This document shows, one piece after another, positions 33,484-44,477 of a stretch of 64,000 bases of DNA. A program made the translations under genes and the position numbers. Source of the stretch: Lachnospiraceae bacterium A4 (lineage in GTDB: Bacteria; Bacillota; Clostridia; Lachnospirales; Lachnospiraceae). The notes beneath the pieces are model-generated. The model did not search any database, had not been told where the DNA came from, and saw only the letters and a program-made list of their open reading frames with translations. Every line of letters begins with the position of its first letter. The stretch's first letter is position 1. The stretch is from positions 118,311 to 182,310 of the forward strand of contig KE159563.1 of NCBI GenBank assembly GCA_000403215.2, written 5' to 3'.

Positions 33484-35463
33484 CTACGAAAAAGAATTTG
33501 TGCCAATCTCATCTGCCGAAGACTGCTCGGAGGCTGTGTTCTCGGAAACCTCCTTATTAAAAAAACGATAAATTTCCTCCGCCACATTTGCCGTAATACC
33601 CGGCACTTCTGAAATCTTGGCAGTGTCCGCGGCGCGCAGCTCCTCGATGGACTTAAAATATTTCATCAATGCCTTTCTGCGGCTAGGTCCCACGCCCGGT
33701 ATCTCGTCGAGCACGGAATGCACCTGTGCCTTGCTGCGAAGTGAACGATGATAGGTGATCGCAAAGCGGTGCGCTTCGTCCTGTATGCGCGTGATTAATT
33801 TAAATCCCTCGCTGTGCGTGTCAATCGGCAGCTCGACATTGTTGAAATACAACCCTCTCGTGCGGTGATTATCGTCCTTCACCATGCCGCAGACTGGAAT
33901 ACGAATGCCCAGCTCATCAAGCACTTGCAGCGCAATATTGACCTGACCGCGCCCGCCGTCCATCAACAGTAAATCTGGAAATTTCGTAAAACTGCCAAAA
34001 TCCTCACCGACGCTGTTCTCGTCCAGCAGCATCTCCTCGCGCTCGTCCAGACCGTGTTGAAACCGCCTTGTCAAAACTTCGTACATGCAGGCATAATCAT
34101 CGGGACCTGCCACCGTTTTCATGCGGAATTTCCGATAATCACTGCGCTTAGGCTTTCCCTTCTCATACACGACCATCGAACCCACATTGGCAAACCCGCT
34201 GGTATTGGAGATATCGAACGCCTCCATGCGTGTCAGTGGGCTGATGCCAAGGATTTCCTCGATCTCCTTCACGGCGCCGATCGTCCTGCCCTCCTCACGC
34301 TTGATGCGCTCTCTGTCCTGACTTAACACAAGCTGGGCATTTCTTGCCGCCAAATCCACGAGCCGTTCCTTTGCCCCCTTCTGCGGCACCCGCAGATGAA
34401 CCCGCGCCCCCTTTCTGGTCGTCAGCCACCGCTCCACCAGTTCCATGTCCTCAATCGTCTCCTGTAACATAATCTCCCGCGGAATAAACGGCGTTCCTGC
34501 ATAGAACTGCTTCACAAAGCTCGTCAGAATATTGTCTGGCGTTAACTCCTCGACCTGTGTCATGTAAAAGTGCTCCCTGCCAATCAACTTGCCGTTTCGC
34601 AGAAAAAACACCTGTACGACAGTCTCATTTCCGTCAATTGCAAGCGCGATAATATCCTTGTCCTCACCCACATTGTCTGACATTTTCTGCGTCTCGCTGA
34701 CCTTTTTTACACTCTCGATCAGATCTCGGTATCGAATAGCCTCCTCGAAATCCATCTTTTCTGACGCCTGCTGCATCTTCTCTTTTAATTCCTTAATGAT
34801 GGGCTGCTGCCTTCCATTCAGGAAATCAATCGCCTTGTCAATCCGCTCTGCATAAGCTTCCTTGGAAATTCCACCCTCACAGGGCGCACAGCACTGACCT
34901 ATATGATAATTCAGGCAGGGGCGCTCCTTGCCGCAGTCTCTTGGAAGTTTTCTGTTGCATGTCCGTAGCTGATACAGCTTATTGATCAGGTCAATGCTTT
35001 CCTTTACACCGCCATTTGTAAACGGTCCAAAATACTTTGCTTTGTCCTTCTTCATCTGGCGGACAGTCATCACACGCGGATACTCCTCTCCCAGTGTCAC
35101 TTTAATATAGGGATATGTCTTGTCGTCCTTTAACAGTGTATTGTATTTCGGTGAATACTCCTTGATTAAATTATTCTCCAACACCAAGGCTTCCAGCTCA
35201 GAGTCCGTCACGATATACTCAAACCGCGCAATCAGGGAAACCATTTTGTCAATCTGTGGTCCGCGTCCTATATTTTCCTTGAAATAAGACCGCACACGAT
35301 TATGTAAATTCTTGGCTTTTCCCACATAGAGAATGGTGTCGTCAGCGTCGTGCATGATATAGACGCCGGGCTTTTTGGGAAGTTTGCCAAGCTCCTCTTT
35401 GACATCAAATTCCTTCACTTCAGATTCGTTGTTCTCGTCTAATTCCTGTTTCGTATCCGGCAT
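33484..35463 (-). CDS. uvrC: Excinuclease ABC subunit C
   Basis: 659 residues. It makes the two incisions of nucleotide excision repair with UvrA and UvrB. The GIY-YIG nuclease starts about residue 30 ([24 protein letters not shown]); a Cys cluster CNRKLPRDC...[13 protein letters not shown] follows; the UVR motif that binds UvrB is around 205-245; the RNase H-like nuclease is about 375-540 ([12 protein letters not shown]), and a helix-hairpin-helix pair closes ([16 protein letters not shown]). An acidic C-terminal tail of 30 residues is extra. RBS AAAGGAG. Confidence 0.96.
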   Translation of the reverse strand: MPDTKQELDENNESEVKEFDVKEELGKLPKKPGVYIMHDADDTILYVGKAKNLHNRVRSYFKENIGRGPQIDKMVSLIARFEYIVTDSELEALVLENNLIKEYSPKYNTLLKDDKTYPYIKVTLGEEYPRVMTVRQMKKDKAKYFGPFTNGGVKESIDLINKLYQLRTCNRKLPRDCGKERPCLNYHIGQCCAPCEGGISKEAYAERIDKAIDFLNGRQQPIIKELKEKMQQASEKMDFEEAIRYRDLIESVKKVSETQKMSDNVGEDKDIIALAIDGNETVVQVFFLRNGKLIGREHFYMTQVEELTPDNILTSFVKQFYAGTPFIPREIMLQETIEDMELVERWLTTRKGARVHLRVPQKGAKERLVDLAARNAQLVLSQDRERIKREEGRTIGAVKEIEEILGISPLTRMEAFDISNTSGFANVGSMVVYEKGKPKRSDYRKFRMKTVAGPDDYACMYEVLTRRFQHGLDEREEMLLDENSVGEDFGSFTKFPDLLLMDGGRGQVNIALQVLDELGIRIPVCGMVKDDNHRTRGLYFNNVELPIDTHSEGFKLITRIQDEAHRFAITYHRSLRSKAQVHSVLDEIPGVGPSRRKALMKYFKSIEELRAADTAKISEVPGITANVAEEIYRFFNKEVSENTASEQSSADEIGTNSFS

Positions 35464-35520
35464 TTCTATCTTCTCCTTTCTCTACAATTCTCTTGGCTGT
35501 CTTGCCATATATCCACAAAA

Positions 35521-35553
35521 GGGAGTACACGTCTGGCTTCTATGTGTACTCCC
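35521..35553 (-). terminator. Terminator after ftsH
   Basis: GGGAGTACAC and GTGTACTCCC form a 10-base-pair stem, followed on the reverse strand by TTTTGTGG. Confidence 0.7.
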
Positions 35554-35635
35554 TTCAATGAACTGCGCGCTCAAAATCCGCTCACGCAAATCAGACCTAA
35601 AACTCCGATTGTATCTTTCGGACTCACTGTTAAAA

Positions 35636-38155
35636 CTACCATCTGTTCTCGTGGTTGTGACTATTGTTATTGCGATCTCCATTTACCGTCCTGTCCCACA
35701 ATGCGCCAAAACGTGATGTCTCTTGGTTGCTGCCATTGTCCTCCGGCTGCGCTCCTGTATATGGCGGCTGCGCTGTTTCCTCCGGCTGCGGATTCGGAGA
35801 TGAAACCGTATCCTGTACTTGTGGTGCAAAGTACTGTTGTGCTATGGTATTCTGAGAATCCATTTCCTGCGGATTCTGTCCATCTGTATCTGTGCAGTGC
35901 GGCGGCTGGCTCTGCGGCGCTAAACCATTCTGCGGCTGTGCGTCCTGATTTCGCTGTTGTGGATTTAAATTCTGATACGGCTGCACAGCTTCCTGCCCTT
36001 GTGCCTTGGCTTCTGGATTCCAGTCATACGCGGGCGGCATACTCCATGGCTTTTGAGGCTGCTGTGCCGTGTATGCAGACTGCTGCGCCTGTGTTGGAAA
36101 TCCACTTTGCGCTGGTATATGCACTTCTTCCTTCTTCTCCGTCTCACCAGTCTCCTCAGTTAAGACACTCTTTTCTTTGACCGCGATCTCGTCCTTCTTC
36201 TCCTCCGGCTCTGGCAGACCCTTTGCCTCGCGGTAAATCTTCATAAACTCTTTTCCGGTGATCGTCTCTTTCTCGATTAAATGTACGGCAATTTGATCCA
36301 TCACGTCCCGGTTCTCGCGCAGCATCGCGAGCGCTTCCTCATAACACTCCTTGAGCATATTCATGACTTCTGTGTCAATCTCTGCCGCTGTATTATCTGC
36401 ACAGTTCAGAGAACTTCTGCCCTCCAAATACTGACTCTCCACAGTCTCAAGCCCCATCAGACCAAACTTTTTGCTCATGCCGTAGCGCGTGATCATCGAG
36501 CGTGCAATGCCTGTCGCTTTCTCGATATCATTGGACGCACCTGTCGTCACGGTGTCAAACACAATCTCCTCCGCTGCGCGCCCGCCCAAAAGACCAACGA
36601 TCATATCATGCAGCTCATTTTGCGAATTGAGATATTTTTCATCCTCCGGCACATGCATCACATAGCCGAGTGCCCCCATCGTGCGCGGTACGATCGTAAT
36701 CTTCTGTACCGGCTCAGAGTTTTTCTGCAACGCACTGATCAGCGCGTGACCGACTTCATGGTAGGAGACAATCTTGCGCTCCTCCTTGCTCATAATGCGG
36801 TCTTTCTTCTCCTTGCCGACAAGCACCACCTCCACTGCGTTGAACAAATCTTTCTGGCTGACGAACTCCCTGCCTTCTTTGACAGCGTTGATCGCCGCCT
36901 CATTGATCATATTGGCAAGGTCCGCGCCGACTGCGCCGCTCGTCGCAAGCGCGATCGCGTCAAGATCTACAGTCTCATCCATCAGCACATCCTTGGCGTG
37001 GACTTTAAGAATATTGACACGTCCCTTCAAATCAGGCTTATCCACAATAATACGCCGGTCAAAGCGTCCCGGTCTCAAAAGCGCTTTGTCAAGAATCTCC
37101 GGTCTGTTCGTCGCTGCAAGAATAATAATTCCCTTCTTGCCGTCAAAACCGTCCATCTCTGACAAGAGCTGATTCAATGTCTGCTCGCGCTCCTCATTGC
37201 CGCCGCCATATTTGGAGTCGCGGCTTCTGCCGATGGCATCTATCTCGTCAATAAAAATAATACAAGGCGCGTTCTTCTCCGCCTCTTTAAACAAATCGCG
37301 CACACGCGATGCGCCGACACCGACATACAGCTCAATAAAATCAGAGCCTGCCAATGAGAAAAACGGCACCTTCGCCTCCCCAGCAACCGCCTTTGCAAGC
37401 ATCGTCTTACCTGTGCCGGGCGGTCCTACAAGCAGCGCACCTTTGGGAAGTTTTGCACCGATTTTGACATATCTGCCCGGATTGTGCAAAAAGTCTACCA
37501 CCTCTTGCAGTGATTCCTTCGCCTCATCCTCGCCCGCGACATCGCGAAACGTGATGCCAGTCTCTTTCTGCACATAGATCTTTGCTGTGCTCTTGCCCAT
37601 GCTGAATGCACCGCCTCCGCCTGTCATCTTGCGGAACAGCAGACTCAAAAGTCCCCACATCAAAAGAATTGGCACTATATAATATAGAAGGGAGAGAATA
37701 ATGCCGGAACCATCTGGCACTGTTCCGCGGACCTCGACACCTGCGTCAAGCAAACGTTTTGTGAGCGTCTCATCGTCCTCGACCTTTCCTGTGATATATG
37801 TCACCCGGACTGCGGACGCCAGCAGACCATTCACATTCTCTTTCCCCTGTGCACTCGACACTGGCTTAATCTCAATCTGGCTGGACTCGATCTTGACCGA
37901 CTCAATTTTTCCAGCATCAACCATCTCAATAAACTCATTATATGAAATCTCAACAGTCGTAGCGCCTGTCACAGCGCGCGTAAAATAACTGATGCACAGA
38001 AGCGACAGGACCGCCGCTGTGATCATGATGATAATACTCTGTTTTTTGGGGTCTTTGCCATTATTGTTGTTATTCCCGCCATTGCCACCGCCGCCGGATC
38101 CCCCGTTATTCCGGTTGGAATTGTTGTCATAATTGTTGACTTGATTATTGTCCAT
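35636..38155 (-). CDS. ftsH: ATP-dependent zinc metalloprotease FtsH
   Basis: 839 residues. An Asn/Gly-rich N-terminal tail (residues 1-38) precedes the first membrane helix (about 40-60); an extracytoplasmic loop is followed by the second helix near 155-175. The AAA domain has Walker A GPPGTGKT near residue 243 and SRH around 350-370; the zinc site is HEVGH near residue 466. It degrades misassembled membrane proteins and regulators. The C-terminal 190 residues after the peptidase are Gln/Pro/Ala-rich and of low complexity ([15 protein letters not shown]), longer than in Bacillus or E. coli. Confidence 0.95.
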   Translation of the reverse strand: MDNNQVNNYDNNSNRNNGGSGGGGNGGNNNNNGKDPKKQSIIIMITAAVLSLLCISYFTRAVTGATTVEISYNEFIEMVDAGKIESVKIESSQIEIKPVSSAQGKENVNGLLASAVRVTYITGKVEDDETLTKRLLDAGVEVRGTVPDGSGIILSLLYYIVPILLMWGLLSLLFRKMTGGGGAFSMGKSTAKIYVQKETGITFRDVAGEDEAKESLQEVVDFLHNPGRYVKIGAKLPKGALLVGPPGTGKTMLAKAVAGEAKVPFFSLAGSDFIELYVGVGASRVRDLFKEAEKNAPCIIFIDEIDAIGRSRDSKYGGGNEEREQTLNQLLSEMDGFDGKKGIIILAATNRPEILDKALLRPGRFDRRIIVDKPDLKGRVNILKVHAKDVLMDETVDLDAIALATSGAVGADLANMINEAAINAVKEGREFVSQKDLFNAVEVVLVGKEKKDRIMSKEERKIVSYHEVGHALISALQKNSEPVQKITIVPRTMGALGYVMHVPEDEKYLNSQNELHDMIVGLLGGRAAEEIVFDTVTTGASNDIEKATGIARSMITRYGMSKKFGLMGLETVESQYLEGRSSLNCADNTAAEIDTEVMNMLKECYEEALAMLRENRDVMDQIAVHLIEKETITGKEFMKIYREAKGLPEPEEKKDEIAVKEKSVLTEETGETEKKEEVHIPAQSGFPTQAQQSAYTAQQPQKPWSMPPAYDWNPEAKAQGQEAVQPYQNLNPQQRNQDAQPQNGLAPQSQPPHCTDTDGQNPQEMDSQNTIAQQYFAPQVQDTVSSPNPQPEETAQPPYTGAQPEDNGSNQETSRFGALWDRTVNGDRNNNSHNHENRW

Positions 38156-38550
38156 TTTCCTGTAGTATCCTTTCTCATTGATAGTTATCGCTCAGCATTG
38201 CCAAACTGTAACCATATATATCATACTGAATCCGTCAGGACCATTCCTGATGGTTCTTGATACTTATGTGATGAAACCGTAATTATAATTATATGGTTTC
38301 AACGGGCATAAATCAACATATTCTTTGTGATTTCTTTGTGAAAAGTTTCTAAAACATATTTCTGTCTTATTAACATACGCCGCTTTTGCATAATTTATGT
38401 ACCGCGCCACATGGTTGCTTTCATTCGCGTTCCTTAAAAATCTATCAAATAAAAATCATTTAACTATAGCTTTTTCCCACTGCTCTGTTGTATAATAATA
38501 AGATATTTATAAAATCATTACAATCATAGAGGAAAGGAATAAGTTAGGTT
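38156..38550. other. Divergent intergenic region between ftsH and pyrG
   Basis: No gene is seen in 395 bases. On the ftsH side are two palindromes: TGAAACC/GGTTTCA around 38272-38302 with a very AT-rich centre, and CCATCAGGAATGG-like repeats near 38240-38260. On the pyrG side, TATAAT at 38491-38496 is the likely -10, with a poor -35. RBS AGAGGAAAGGAAT before pyrG. Confidence 0.45.
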
Positions 38551-40155
38551 ATGCCAGTTAAGTATGTATTTGTAACCGGCGGTGTAGTTTCCGGTCTTGG
38601 AAAAGGAATTACAGCTGCTTCACTCGGACGACTTCTCAAAGCCAGAGGCTATAAAGTGACCATGCAGAAGTTTGATCCCTATATCAACATCGACCCCGGT
38701 ACGATGAATCCGATTCAGCACGGCGAAGTTTTTGTGACGGACGACGGCGCCGAGACAGATTTGGACCTCGGTCATTATGAGCGTTTTATCGACGAGAGTC
38801 TCGACAAGAACTCCAATGTGACGACAGGCAAGGTGTACTGGACTGTTCTCCAGAAAGAGCGCCGCGGCGATTACGGCGGCGGCACAGTACAGGTTATTCC
38901 CCACATTACCAATGAAATTAAGAGCCGCTTTTACCGGAATTTCACAGATCCCGATATGCGTATCGCCATCATCGAAGTCGGCGGAACGGTCGGCGATATC
39001 GAGAGCCAGCCTTTCTTAGAATCTATCCGGCAGTTTCAGCACGAGGTCGGCCACGAGAATGCGATCCTGATTCATGTGACGCTGATTCCTTATCTGAGTG
39101 CTTCGCAGGAGATGAAAACCAAGCCGACGCAGGCAAGTGTCAAAGAGCTGCAAGGCATGGGGATTCAGCCCGATATCATCGTATGCCGCAGCGAGCATGA
39201 GCTGGACCAAGCCTTAAAAGACAAGATTGCGCTGTTTTGTAATGTGCCAAACTCCCACGTGCTGCAAAATCTAGATGTAGAGTATCTCTATGAAGCACCT
39301 CTTGCGATGGAGAAAGAACATCTCGCCGAAGTTGCCTGCGAATGCCTGCATCTCGACAGTCCGGCGCCGGACCTTGCGGACTGGACAAAGATGGTGGATG
39401 ACCTCAAATCCCCCACACAGGAAGTCACGATCGCCCTTGTCGGAAAGTACACGCAGCTCCACGATGCCTATATCAGCGTTGTCGAAGCGCTGAAACACGG
39501 CGGTATTCCGCAGCACGCCACTGTCAATATTCAATGGGTGGATTCCGAACAGGTCAACAAGGAAAATGTGGCACAAATCCTAAAGGACGCCGACGGCATC
39601 TTAGTTCCCGGCGGATTTGGCGACCGCGGTATCGAGGGCATGATTGATGCGATCCGCTACGCGCGCGAGAACAATATCCCCTTCCTCGGACTCTGTCTTG
39701 GTATGCAGCTTGCGATCGTGGAATTTGTCAGAGATGTGGCTGGCTACAATGACGCGCACAGTATCGAGCTGAATCCCAACACCACGCACCCTGTCATTGC
39801 GCTGATGCCTGACCAGAATGGCGTGGAGGATATCGGCGGTACACTGCGGCTTGGTTCTTACGAGTGTCATCTCGATCCTTCCTCCAAGGCGTACAAGCTC
39901 TATGACAGCGAAGTCATTCACGAGCGCCACCGCCACCGCTATGAAGTCAACAATGACTACCGCGCTGTTGTCACAGAGAAGGGAATGCTTTTATCAGGGC
40001 TTTCTCCTGACGGGCGTATTGTGGAGATGGTAGAAATTCCATCACACCCGTTTTTTCTTGCCACACAGGCGCATCCTGAATTAAAGAGCAGGCCAAACAG
40101 ACCTCATCCGCTGTTCCGAGGACTGATCGAGGCAGCACTCAACAATAAAAAATAA
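38551..40155 (+). CDS. pyrG: CTP synthase
   Basis: 534 residues. It makes CTP from UTP using glutamine nitrogen. The N-terminal synthetase has [20 protein letters not shown] and [15 protein letters not shown]; the C-terminal glutaminase has [10 protein letters not shown] with its nucleophile Cys near residue 380, and the His-Glu pair in HPELKSRP. Full length and intact. It is monocistronic, ending in a strong terminator before the convergent fba. A pyrG leader attenuator known in other Firmicutes (a C-run) was not obvious here. Confidence 0.97.
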   Translation: MPVKYVFVTGGVVSGLGKGITAASLGRLLKARGYKVTMQKFDPYINIDPGTMNPIQHGEVFVTDDGAETDLDLGHYERFIDESLDKNSNVTTGKVYWTVLQKERRGDYGGGTVQVIPHITNEIKSRFYRNFTDPDMRIAIIEVGGTVGDIESQPFLESIRQFQHEVGHENAILIHVTLIPYLSASQEMKTKPTQASVKELQGMGIQPDIIVCRSEHELDQALKDKIALFCNVPNSHVLQNLDVEYLYEAPLAMEKEHLAEVACECLHLDSPAPDLADWTKMVDDLKSPTQEVTIALVGKYTQLHDAYISVVEALKHGGIPQHATVNIQWVDSEQVNKENVAQILKDADGILVPGGFGDRGIEGMIDAIRYARENNIPFLGLCLGMQLAIVEFVRDVAGYNDAHSIELNPNTTHPVIALMPDQNGVEDIGGTLRLGSYECHLDPSSKAYKLYDSEVIHERHRHRYEVNNDYRAVVTEKGMLLSGLSPDGRIVEMVEIPSHPFFLATQAHPELKSRPNRPHPLFRGLIEAALNNKK

Positions 40156-40170
40156 TCCAATGCCAAAAAA

Positions 40171-40200
40171 AGAACACCCGATATCAATATCGGGTGTTCT
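40171..40200. terminator. Bidirectional terminator between pyrG and fba
   Basis: AGAACACCCGATAT and ATATCGGGTGTTCT form a 14-base-pair stem with T-runs on both strands. Confidence 0.92.
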
Positions 40201-40230
40201 TTTTGTTGTCTATTCTTTTATCAATCGGAT

Positions 40231-41094
40231 TTACGCTTTACCAACTGAACCAAACAGTTCCATCTTGATCTTTACAATTTCCTTGATGGCTTCACAGCCC
40301 GGTGCAAGCAGCTTACGAGGATCAAATCCCTTGCCCTCTAAGTCTTTTCCTGCCTCAATATACTTGCGGGTTGCTTCCTGGAAATAGAGCTGGCACTCTG
40401 TATTTACATTAATCTTTGCAACACCGAGCGCAATCGCCTTCTTGATCATGTCCTCAGGAATGCCTGTGCCGCCGTGGAGTACTAATGGCATAACACCTGT
40501 TTTCTGCTGGATTGCATCCAATGTCTCAAAGCTGAGTCCTGCCCAGTTTGCAGGATATTTGCCATGAATGTTGCCGATGCCTGCTGCGAGCATGTCCACG
40601 CCCAGATCTGCAATCTGCTTGCACTCATTCGGGTCAGCGCACTCGCCCATGCCTACAACGCCGTCTTCCTCGCCGCCGATGGAGCCAACCTCTGCCTCAA
40701 TGGAGAGACCAAGCTGGTGTGCTACTGCAACAAGCTCTTTGGTCTTTGCAATATTCTCGTCGATCGCATAGTGAGAACCGTCGAACATGATTGACGTGAA
40801 GCCTGCCTTGATGCACTTGTAGCATGCGTCATATGTGCCGTGATCCAAATGGAGCGCTACAGGAACTGTGATACCGAGATCTGCATCCATCGCCTTGACC
40901 ATCGCTGAAACGGTATTGAATCCTGTCATATATTTGCCGGCACCCTCTGACACACCGAGGATAACAGGACTGTTTAACTCCTGAGCTGTCTGTAAGATAG
41001 ACTTTGTCCACTCAAGGTTGTTGATATTGAACTGACCTACTGCATAGTGACCTTCTTTTGCCTTCTTGAGCATTTCTGTAGCTGATACTAACAT
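40231..41094 (-). CDS. fba: Class II fructose-bisphosphate aldolase
   Basis: 287 residues. It cleaves fructose-1,6-bisphosphate in glycolysis with a zinc ion. LHLDHGTYDACYKC holds the first zinc His and catalytic Asp; VLHGGTGIPEDMI and INVNTECQLYF are typical of clostridial class II enzymes. It has its own strong promoter at 41162-41190 and is not part of the mannan operon, though it is directly downstream on the same strand. Confidence 0.96.
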   Translation of the reverse strand: MLVSATEMLKKAKEGHYAVGQFNINNLEWTKSILQTAQELNSPVILGVSEGAGKYMTGFNTVSAMVKAMDADLGITVPVALHLDHGTYDACYKCIKAGFTSIMFDGSHYAIDENIAKTKELVAVAHQLGLSIEAEVGSIGGEEDGVVGMGECADPNECKQIADLGVDMLAAGIGNIHGKYPANWAGLSFETLDAIQQKTGVMPLVLHGGTGIPEDMIKKAIALGVAKINVNTECQLYFQEATRKYIEAGKDLEGKGFDPRKLLAPGCEAIKEIVKIKMELFGSVGKA

Positions 41095-41161
41095 AAATCT
41101 GAACCTCCATCATTGATTATTATATGTTTCGTTAAAATAGCGGTTGTCCGCCGATATATTC

Positions 41162-41190
41162 AGTATATCGCTATTGGACATAATTGTCAA
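41162..41190 (-). promoter_or_regulatory. Sigma-A promoter of fba
   Basis: Reverse strand TTGACA (41190-41185), 17 bases, TATACT (41167-41162); leader about 60 bases. Confidence 0.8.
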
Positions 41191-41297
41191 TTCTACAATT
41201 CATACTTATTGAATACTTATGCAATTTGTTCTAAGCGCTCTTTTAACCGCCTCAGTTCATGCTGCCCCGCCTGATCACAACATAAAAGTCTATGATC

Positions 41298-43244
41298 TTA
41301 CGCGATCGTGGAGGCGATCAACGCCATCTTTCCTTGGAGCTGTGCTTTGCCAAAGCCATTTGGCAGGATAAAGTGGTCGCCCTTTTTGATAAGCTGCCCG
41401 TTGATGAGTCCGTCTCCCTCCACGACACTCATAATCAGGAACGGATACTCCTGTGAAATCTCCATGCTGCCGTCCACGTCCAGCTTCCACACCCGGTAAT
41501 AATTGCATGAAATCAACTCATTCATCGTGTTCTTTGCATCTGTGGCGATATTGATGACACTCTCCTTTACGGACTTTGCCGGCACAGTGATGACATCAAT
41601 ACTCTTCTCAATATGAAGCTCGCGCGGCTTGCCGTCTTGGAGACGTCCATAATCATACACCCGGTATGTGATATCAGAGTTCTGCTGCGTCTCCAGAATT
41701 TCTATGCCGCCTTTGATGGCATGCACTGTCCCGGGGTCAATCTGGATAAAGTCGCCCTTCTTGACAGGCACTTCGCGCAGAAAGTCCTCCCATCTGCCGC
41801 TGCCAATCATATCTTCAAGCTCTGCCCTGTCCTTTGCATTGTGTCCAATGACAAGCGTTGCGCCCTCTGGCGCGTCAAGGATATACCAGCACTCTGTCTT
41901 GCCAAAAGAGCCATTTTCATTCTTTCCGGCATAGGTGTCATCGGGGTGCACCTGTATGCTCAGGTCATCATTTGCATCAATAATCTTGATTAAGAGCGGG
42001 AAGCGGTCTCCGGCTGCATTGCCGAAAAGCTGCGGCTCCTCTGACCAGAGCTGGCTTAATGTTTTTCCGGCAAAAGTCCCTTCTTTTATTGTGCAATCCC
42101 CGTTAGGGTGCGCGCTCACTGCCCAGCACTCTCCGGTGTTTTCACCCGGAATCTCATATCCCCACTTGCTGCCTAACTTGTTTCCGCCCCAGATCATCTG
42201 CTTAAACACAGGCTTCATCCATAAAATCTCTTTTGCCGCGTTTGCTGCATTGGTGTCATTCATACTTAAAATCCCTCCATTTGTCTCTATTACTCTCTGA
42301 TACCAGTACGCCGAGTCCTTCGCAGTGCGCTTCTGTGTCGCAAAATCCACATAGACAATGCCAAAGCGTTCGTTATATCCTTTGTCCCACTCGAAATTGT
42401 CAAGGAATGTCCACAGGAAATATCCCCGGATATCCGCCCCCTCATCGCCTGCCTTTTGCAGCTGCGACAGATAGCGGTCCAGAAATTCGATTCGATTGCT
42501 GTCATGGACTTGTCCGTCTGCGGAAACAATATCATGACAGGACATCCCATTCTCCGTGATATAGAGCGGCATATGATAGCGCTCATACAAAAACTTGGGT
42601 CCCCAGTACAGGCACTCCGGGGTGACGGGCCAGTTTGCCGCAGTCTTTGGAAATCCCGCCGGCCTGTCCACATACTCGGGTCTGCCGTCCGCCCCTCTTC
42701 TGATATAATATCCATTGTAGATGTTCTGCCCCATAAAGTCAATCGGCTGATGGATTAATTCCATATCCGCTTCTGTGATCTCCGGCAGATATGCCCGATA
42801 CTTCTCAAGCCCCTCGGCTGGATATGTTCCCAGAAAAACGGGGGCGGCAAACCACGCCACATTCCATGTCCAGTTCTCGATTGGCTGGTCAAAGCCAAAA
42901 TAGATACTTTTTGCCGCCTCGACATCTTCCGGCTTGTCCGTGTAGGGATAATCGCGGTAGAGCGCAACTGCCTTCTCATTGACCGCACCTGTACCTTCTG
43001 GCATCAGGCGCGCCCAGCTCAGAGAAAAGCGATATGCCTTTATCCCCAGAAGGCGCATCATGGCAAAATCCTCCTTGTACCTGTGAATATGGTCACAAGC
43101 TACATCTGCATTTTGATGCCCGTACACTCTGCCCTCCTCTGCAAAGGTATCCCAGATACACTTCCCCGCGCCGTCCTGCGGGTCTCTACCCTCGATCTGA
43201 TAGGCGCTGCTCGCCACACCCCAAACAAAATCATCTCGAAACAT
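41298..43244 (-). CDS. manA: In-frame fusion: internally deleted GH1 beta-glycosidase plus mannose-6-phosphate isomerase (ManA)
   Basis: 648 residues in one frame. Residues 1-326 are a GH1 glycosidase: FVWGVASSAYQIEG at the start and the nucleophile motif LYITENGM near 230. However, after VALYRD (about residue 98) the text jumps to YPYTDKPEDVEAAKS; about 110-120 residues, including the acid/base TFNEP, are missing relative to normal GH1 (about 445). So the GH1 part should be inactive. Residues 327-648, from MNDTNAANAAKEI, are a type I mannose-6-phosphate isomerase with the zinc-site QVHPDD and GTVHAIKGG. ManA also has its own ribosome site and ATG at 42263, so it can probably be made alone. 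It would link mannose-6-phosphate to fructose-6-phosphate. Confidence 0.75.
   Translation of the reverse strand: MFRDDFVWGVASSAYQIEGRDPQDGAGKCIWDTFAEEGRVYGHQNADVACDHIHRYKEDFAMMRLLGIKAYRFSLSWARLMPEGTGAVNEKAVALYRDYPYTDKPEDVEAAKSIYFGFDQPIENWTWNVAWFAAPVFLGTYPAEGLEKYRAYLPEITEADMELIHQPIDFMGQNIYNGYYIRRGADGRPEYVDRPAGFPKTAANWPVTPECLYWGPKFLYERYHMPLYITENGMSCHDIVSADGQVHDSNRIEFLDRYLSQLQKAGDEGADIRGYFLWTFLDNFEWDKGYNERFGIVYVDFATQKRTAKDSAYWYQRVIETNGGILSMNDTNAANAAKEILWMKPVFKQMIWGGNKLGSKWGYEIPGENTGECWAVSAHPNGDCTIKEGTFAGKTLSQLWSEEPQLFGNAAGDRFPLLIKIIDANDDLSIQVHPDDTYAGKNENGSFGKTECWYILDAPEGATLVIGHNAKDRAELEDMIGSGRWEDFLREVPVKKGDFIQIDPGTVHAIKGGIEILETQQNSDITYRVYDYGRLQDGKPRELHIEKSIDVITVPAKSVKESVINIATDAKNTMNELISCNYYRVWKLDVDGSMEISQEYPFLIMSVVEGDGLINGQLIKKGDHFILPNGFGKAQLQGKMALIASTIA
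42273..42278 (-). promoter_or_regulatory. Internal ribosome-binding site for ManA
   Basis: GGAGGG lies nine bases before the ATG at 42263 within the fused frame, which indicates a former separate manA gene (41298-42263, 321 residues) next to the GH1 gene. Confidence 0.7.
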
Positions 43245-43259
43245 ATGTTGTTCTCCTTC

Positions 43260-44369
43260 TCAATTCCTCAACTGTGCGATATATCCTGCCAAAACCTCCG
43301 CCGCCTGTTTATGACACAGAAATCCCGGGTGCTCTCTTGAACCAACGCTCTCCTTCGTCATGAACGGAAGCTGTAAATAGGACACCTTGCGGTCGTCCGC
43401 CTCCTGCGCATACGATAAGACCGCCTCCTTGACATACTGCTGAAAATCAATGCCAAGCATTCCAAAACACCATATTATCTGCGCGTCTGGATTGCAGGAA
43501 CGAATCAGCTCCAGAAATGCCTTTGCCGCCTGCTGAAATGCCCTGATATCCTCCACACAGTACGACCCGTCCGCATTTCTGCGCATTTTATGAGCTTCCC
43601 CGGTCTGCGCGTCAACCCACGCCGGCTGATCAAAGGAAGCGGCATCGTTTGTCCCCAAATTCACTACCACATAATCCGGCTGCCAACTGGCAAAATCATG
43701 CGGCTGTTTTCCGCCAAGCCGCTCATTCTCAACTCCCGGCATCAGACTGCAAATTTCTTTATAATAGTTTGGTATCACGCCATGCAAGTTGTTATCCCAT
43801 GCATTGTGTACCCCCCATCCGCTCTGAGAAAATACCCTGTAGTCTGCGTCAAGTTTTTGTGCCGTCTGATAGGCATAGCTTTTGACTGACGAGAAGAACA
43901 TCGGAATCCAGTCCCACTCCTCCTTCGCACCAAAAAGCCCTTCGCCGGAGGTGATACTGTCGCCGATAAACTCCATTTTGAGCTTTTTTTCCGCGACCGG
44001 GCAAAACACCCCGTCATGGCGCAGTGCATGGATATGAATATAGGATTCTCCATCGCCGCTCATCGCCTGCAAATCCTTAAAAAACCGCACATTCTTGACA
44101 CGCTCTGGACTCATGCCGCGAAACAGCGGAATCCATGTTCTGCCCTTTTGCAGCATCTGCCTGCCCACCCAGTCTCCGTTCACGGTATAACTAAACCATG
44201 GCTCGTACATGTCAAATGTGACCTCCAACTCCACCCAGAGCTCTGAGCCCGTCACATTGCACTCAAACCCGCTTGCCGTCCAAAACAGCGTCAGCGGGTC
44301 GCGGCACGCCGTCGTCCTTCCATGAATCTTCAACTCTGGAATCTCTTTGAGCAATGTCTCTCTCAGCAT
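43260..44369 (-). CDS. CE2-like SGNH acetyl esterase
   Basis: 369 residues. An N-terminal beta-sandwich-like domain (1-125) is followed by an SGNH hydrolase with the Ser block FIGDSITSGEG near residue 135, the Asn block NLGTNDAAS, and a late His in REHPGFLCH. The two-domain order fits family CE2 esterases that remove acetyl groups from mannan or xylan oligosaccharides; in Roseburia a CE2 acts in the mannan locus. No signal peptide, so it is cytoplasmic and would act on imported acetylated oligosaccharides. RBS GAGGAGGG. It is 15 bases upstream of the GH1-ManA frame. Confidence 0.78.
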   Translation of the reverse strand: MLRETLLKEIPELKIHGRTTACRDPLTLFWTASGFECNVTGSELWVELEVTFDMYEPWFSYTVNGDWVGRQMLQKGRTWIPLFRGMSPERVKNVRFFKDLQAMSGDGESYIHIHALRHDGVFCPVAEKKLKMEFIGDSITSGEGLFGAKEEWDWIPMFFSSVKSYAYQTAQKLDADYRVFSQSGWGVHNAWDNNLHGVIPNYYKEICSLMPGVENERLGGKQPHDFASWQPDYVVVNLGTNDAASFDQPAWVDAQTGEAHKMRRNADGSYCVEDIRAFQQAAKAFLELIRSCNPDAQIIWCFGMLGIDFQQYVKEAVLSYAQEADDRKVSYLQLPFMTKESVGSREHPGFLCHKQAAEVLAGYIAQLRN

Positions 44370-44404
44370 CGCAATCCCTCCTCATTTATACTATCATGTG
44401 TATG

Positions 44405-44434
44405 AAAAGAACGCCGCGAATCCGACGTTCTTTT
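44405..44434 (-). terminator. Terminator after GH130 gene
   Basis: AAAAGAACG and CGTTCTTTT pair across an imperfect loop; on the reverse strand TTTTCATAC follows. It separates the main mannan transcript from the downstream esterase and GH1-ManA genes. Confidence 0.6.
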
Positions 44435-44477
44435 CCCCACATATGAATCACATATTCCTGCCATGTGACTTCTCACA

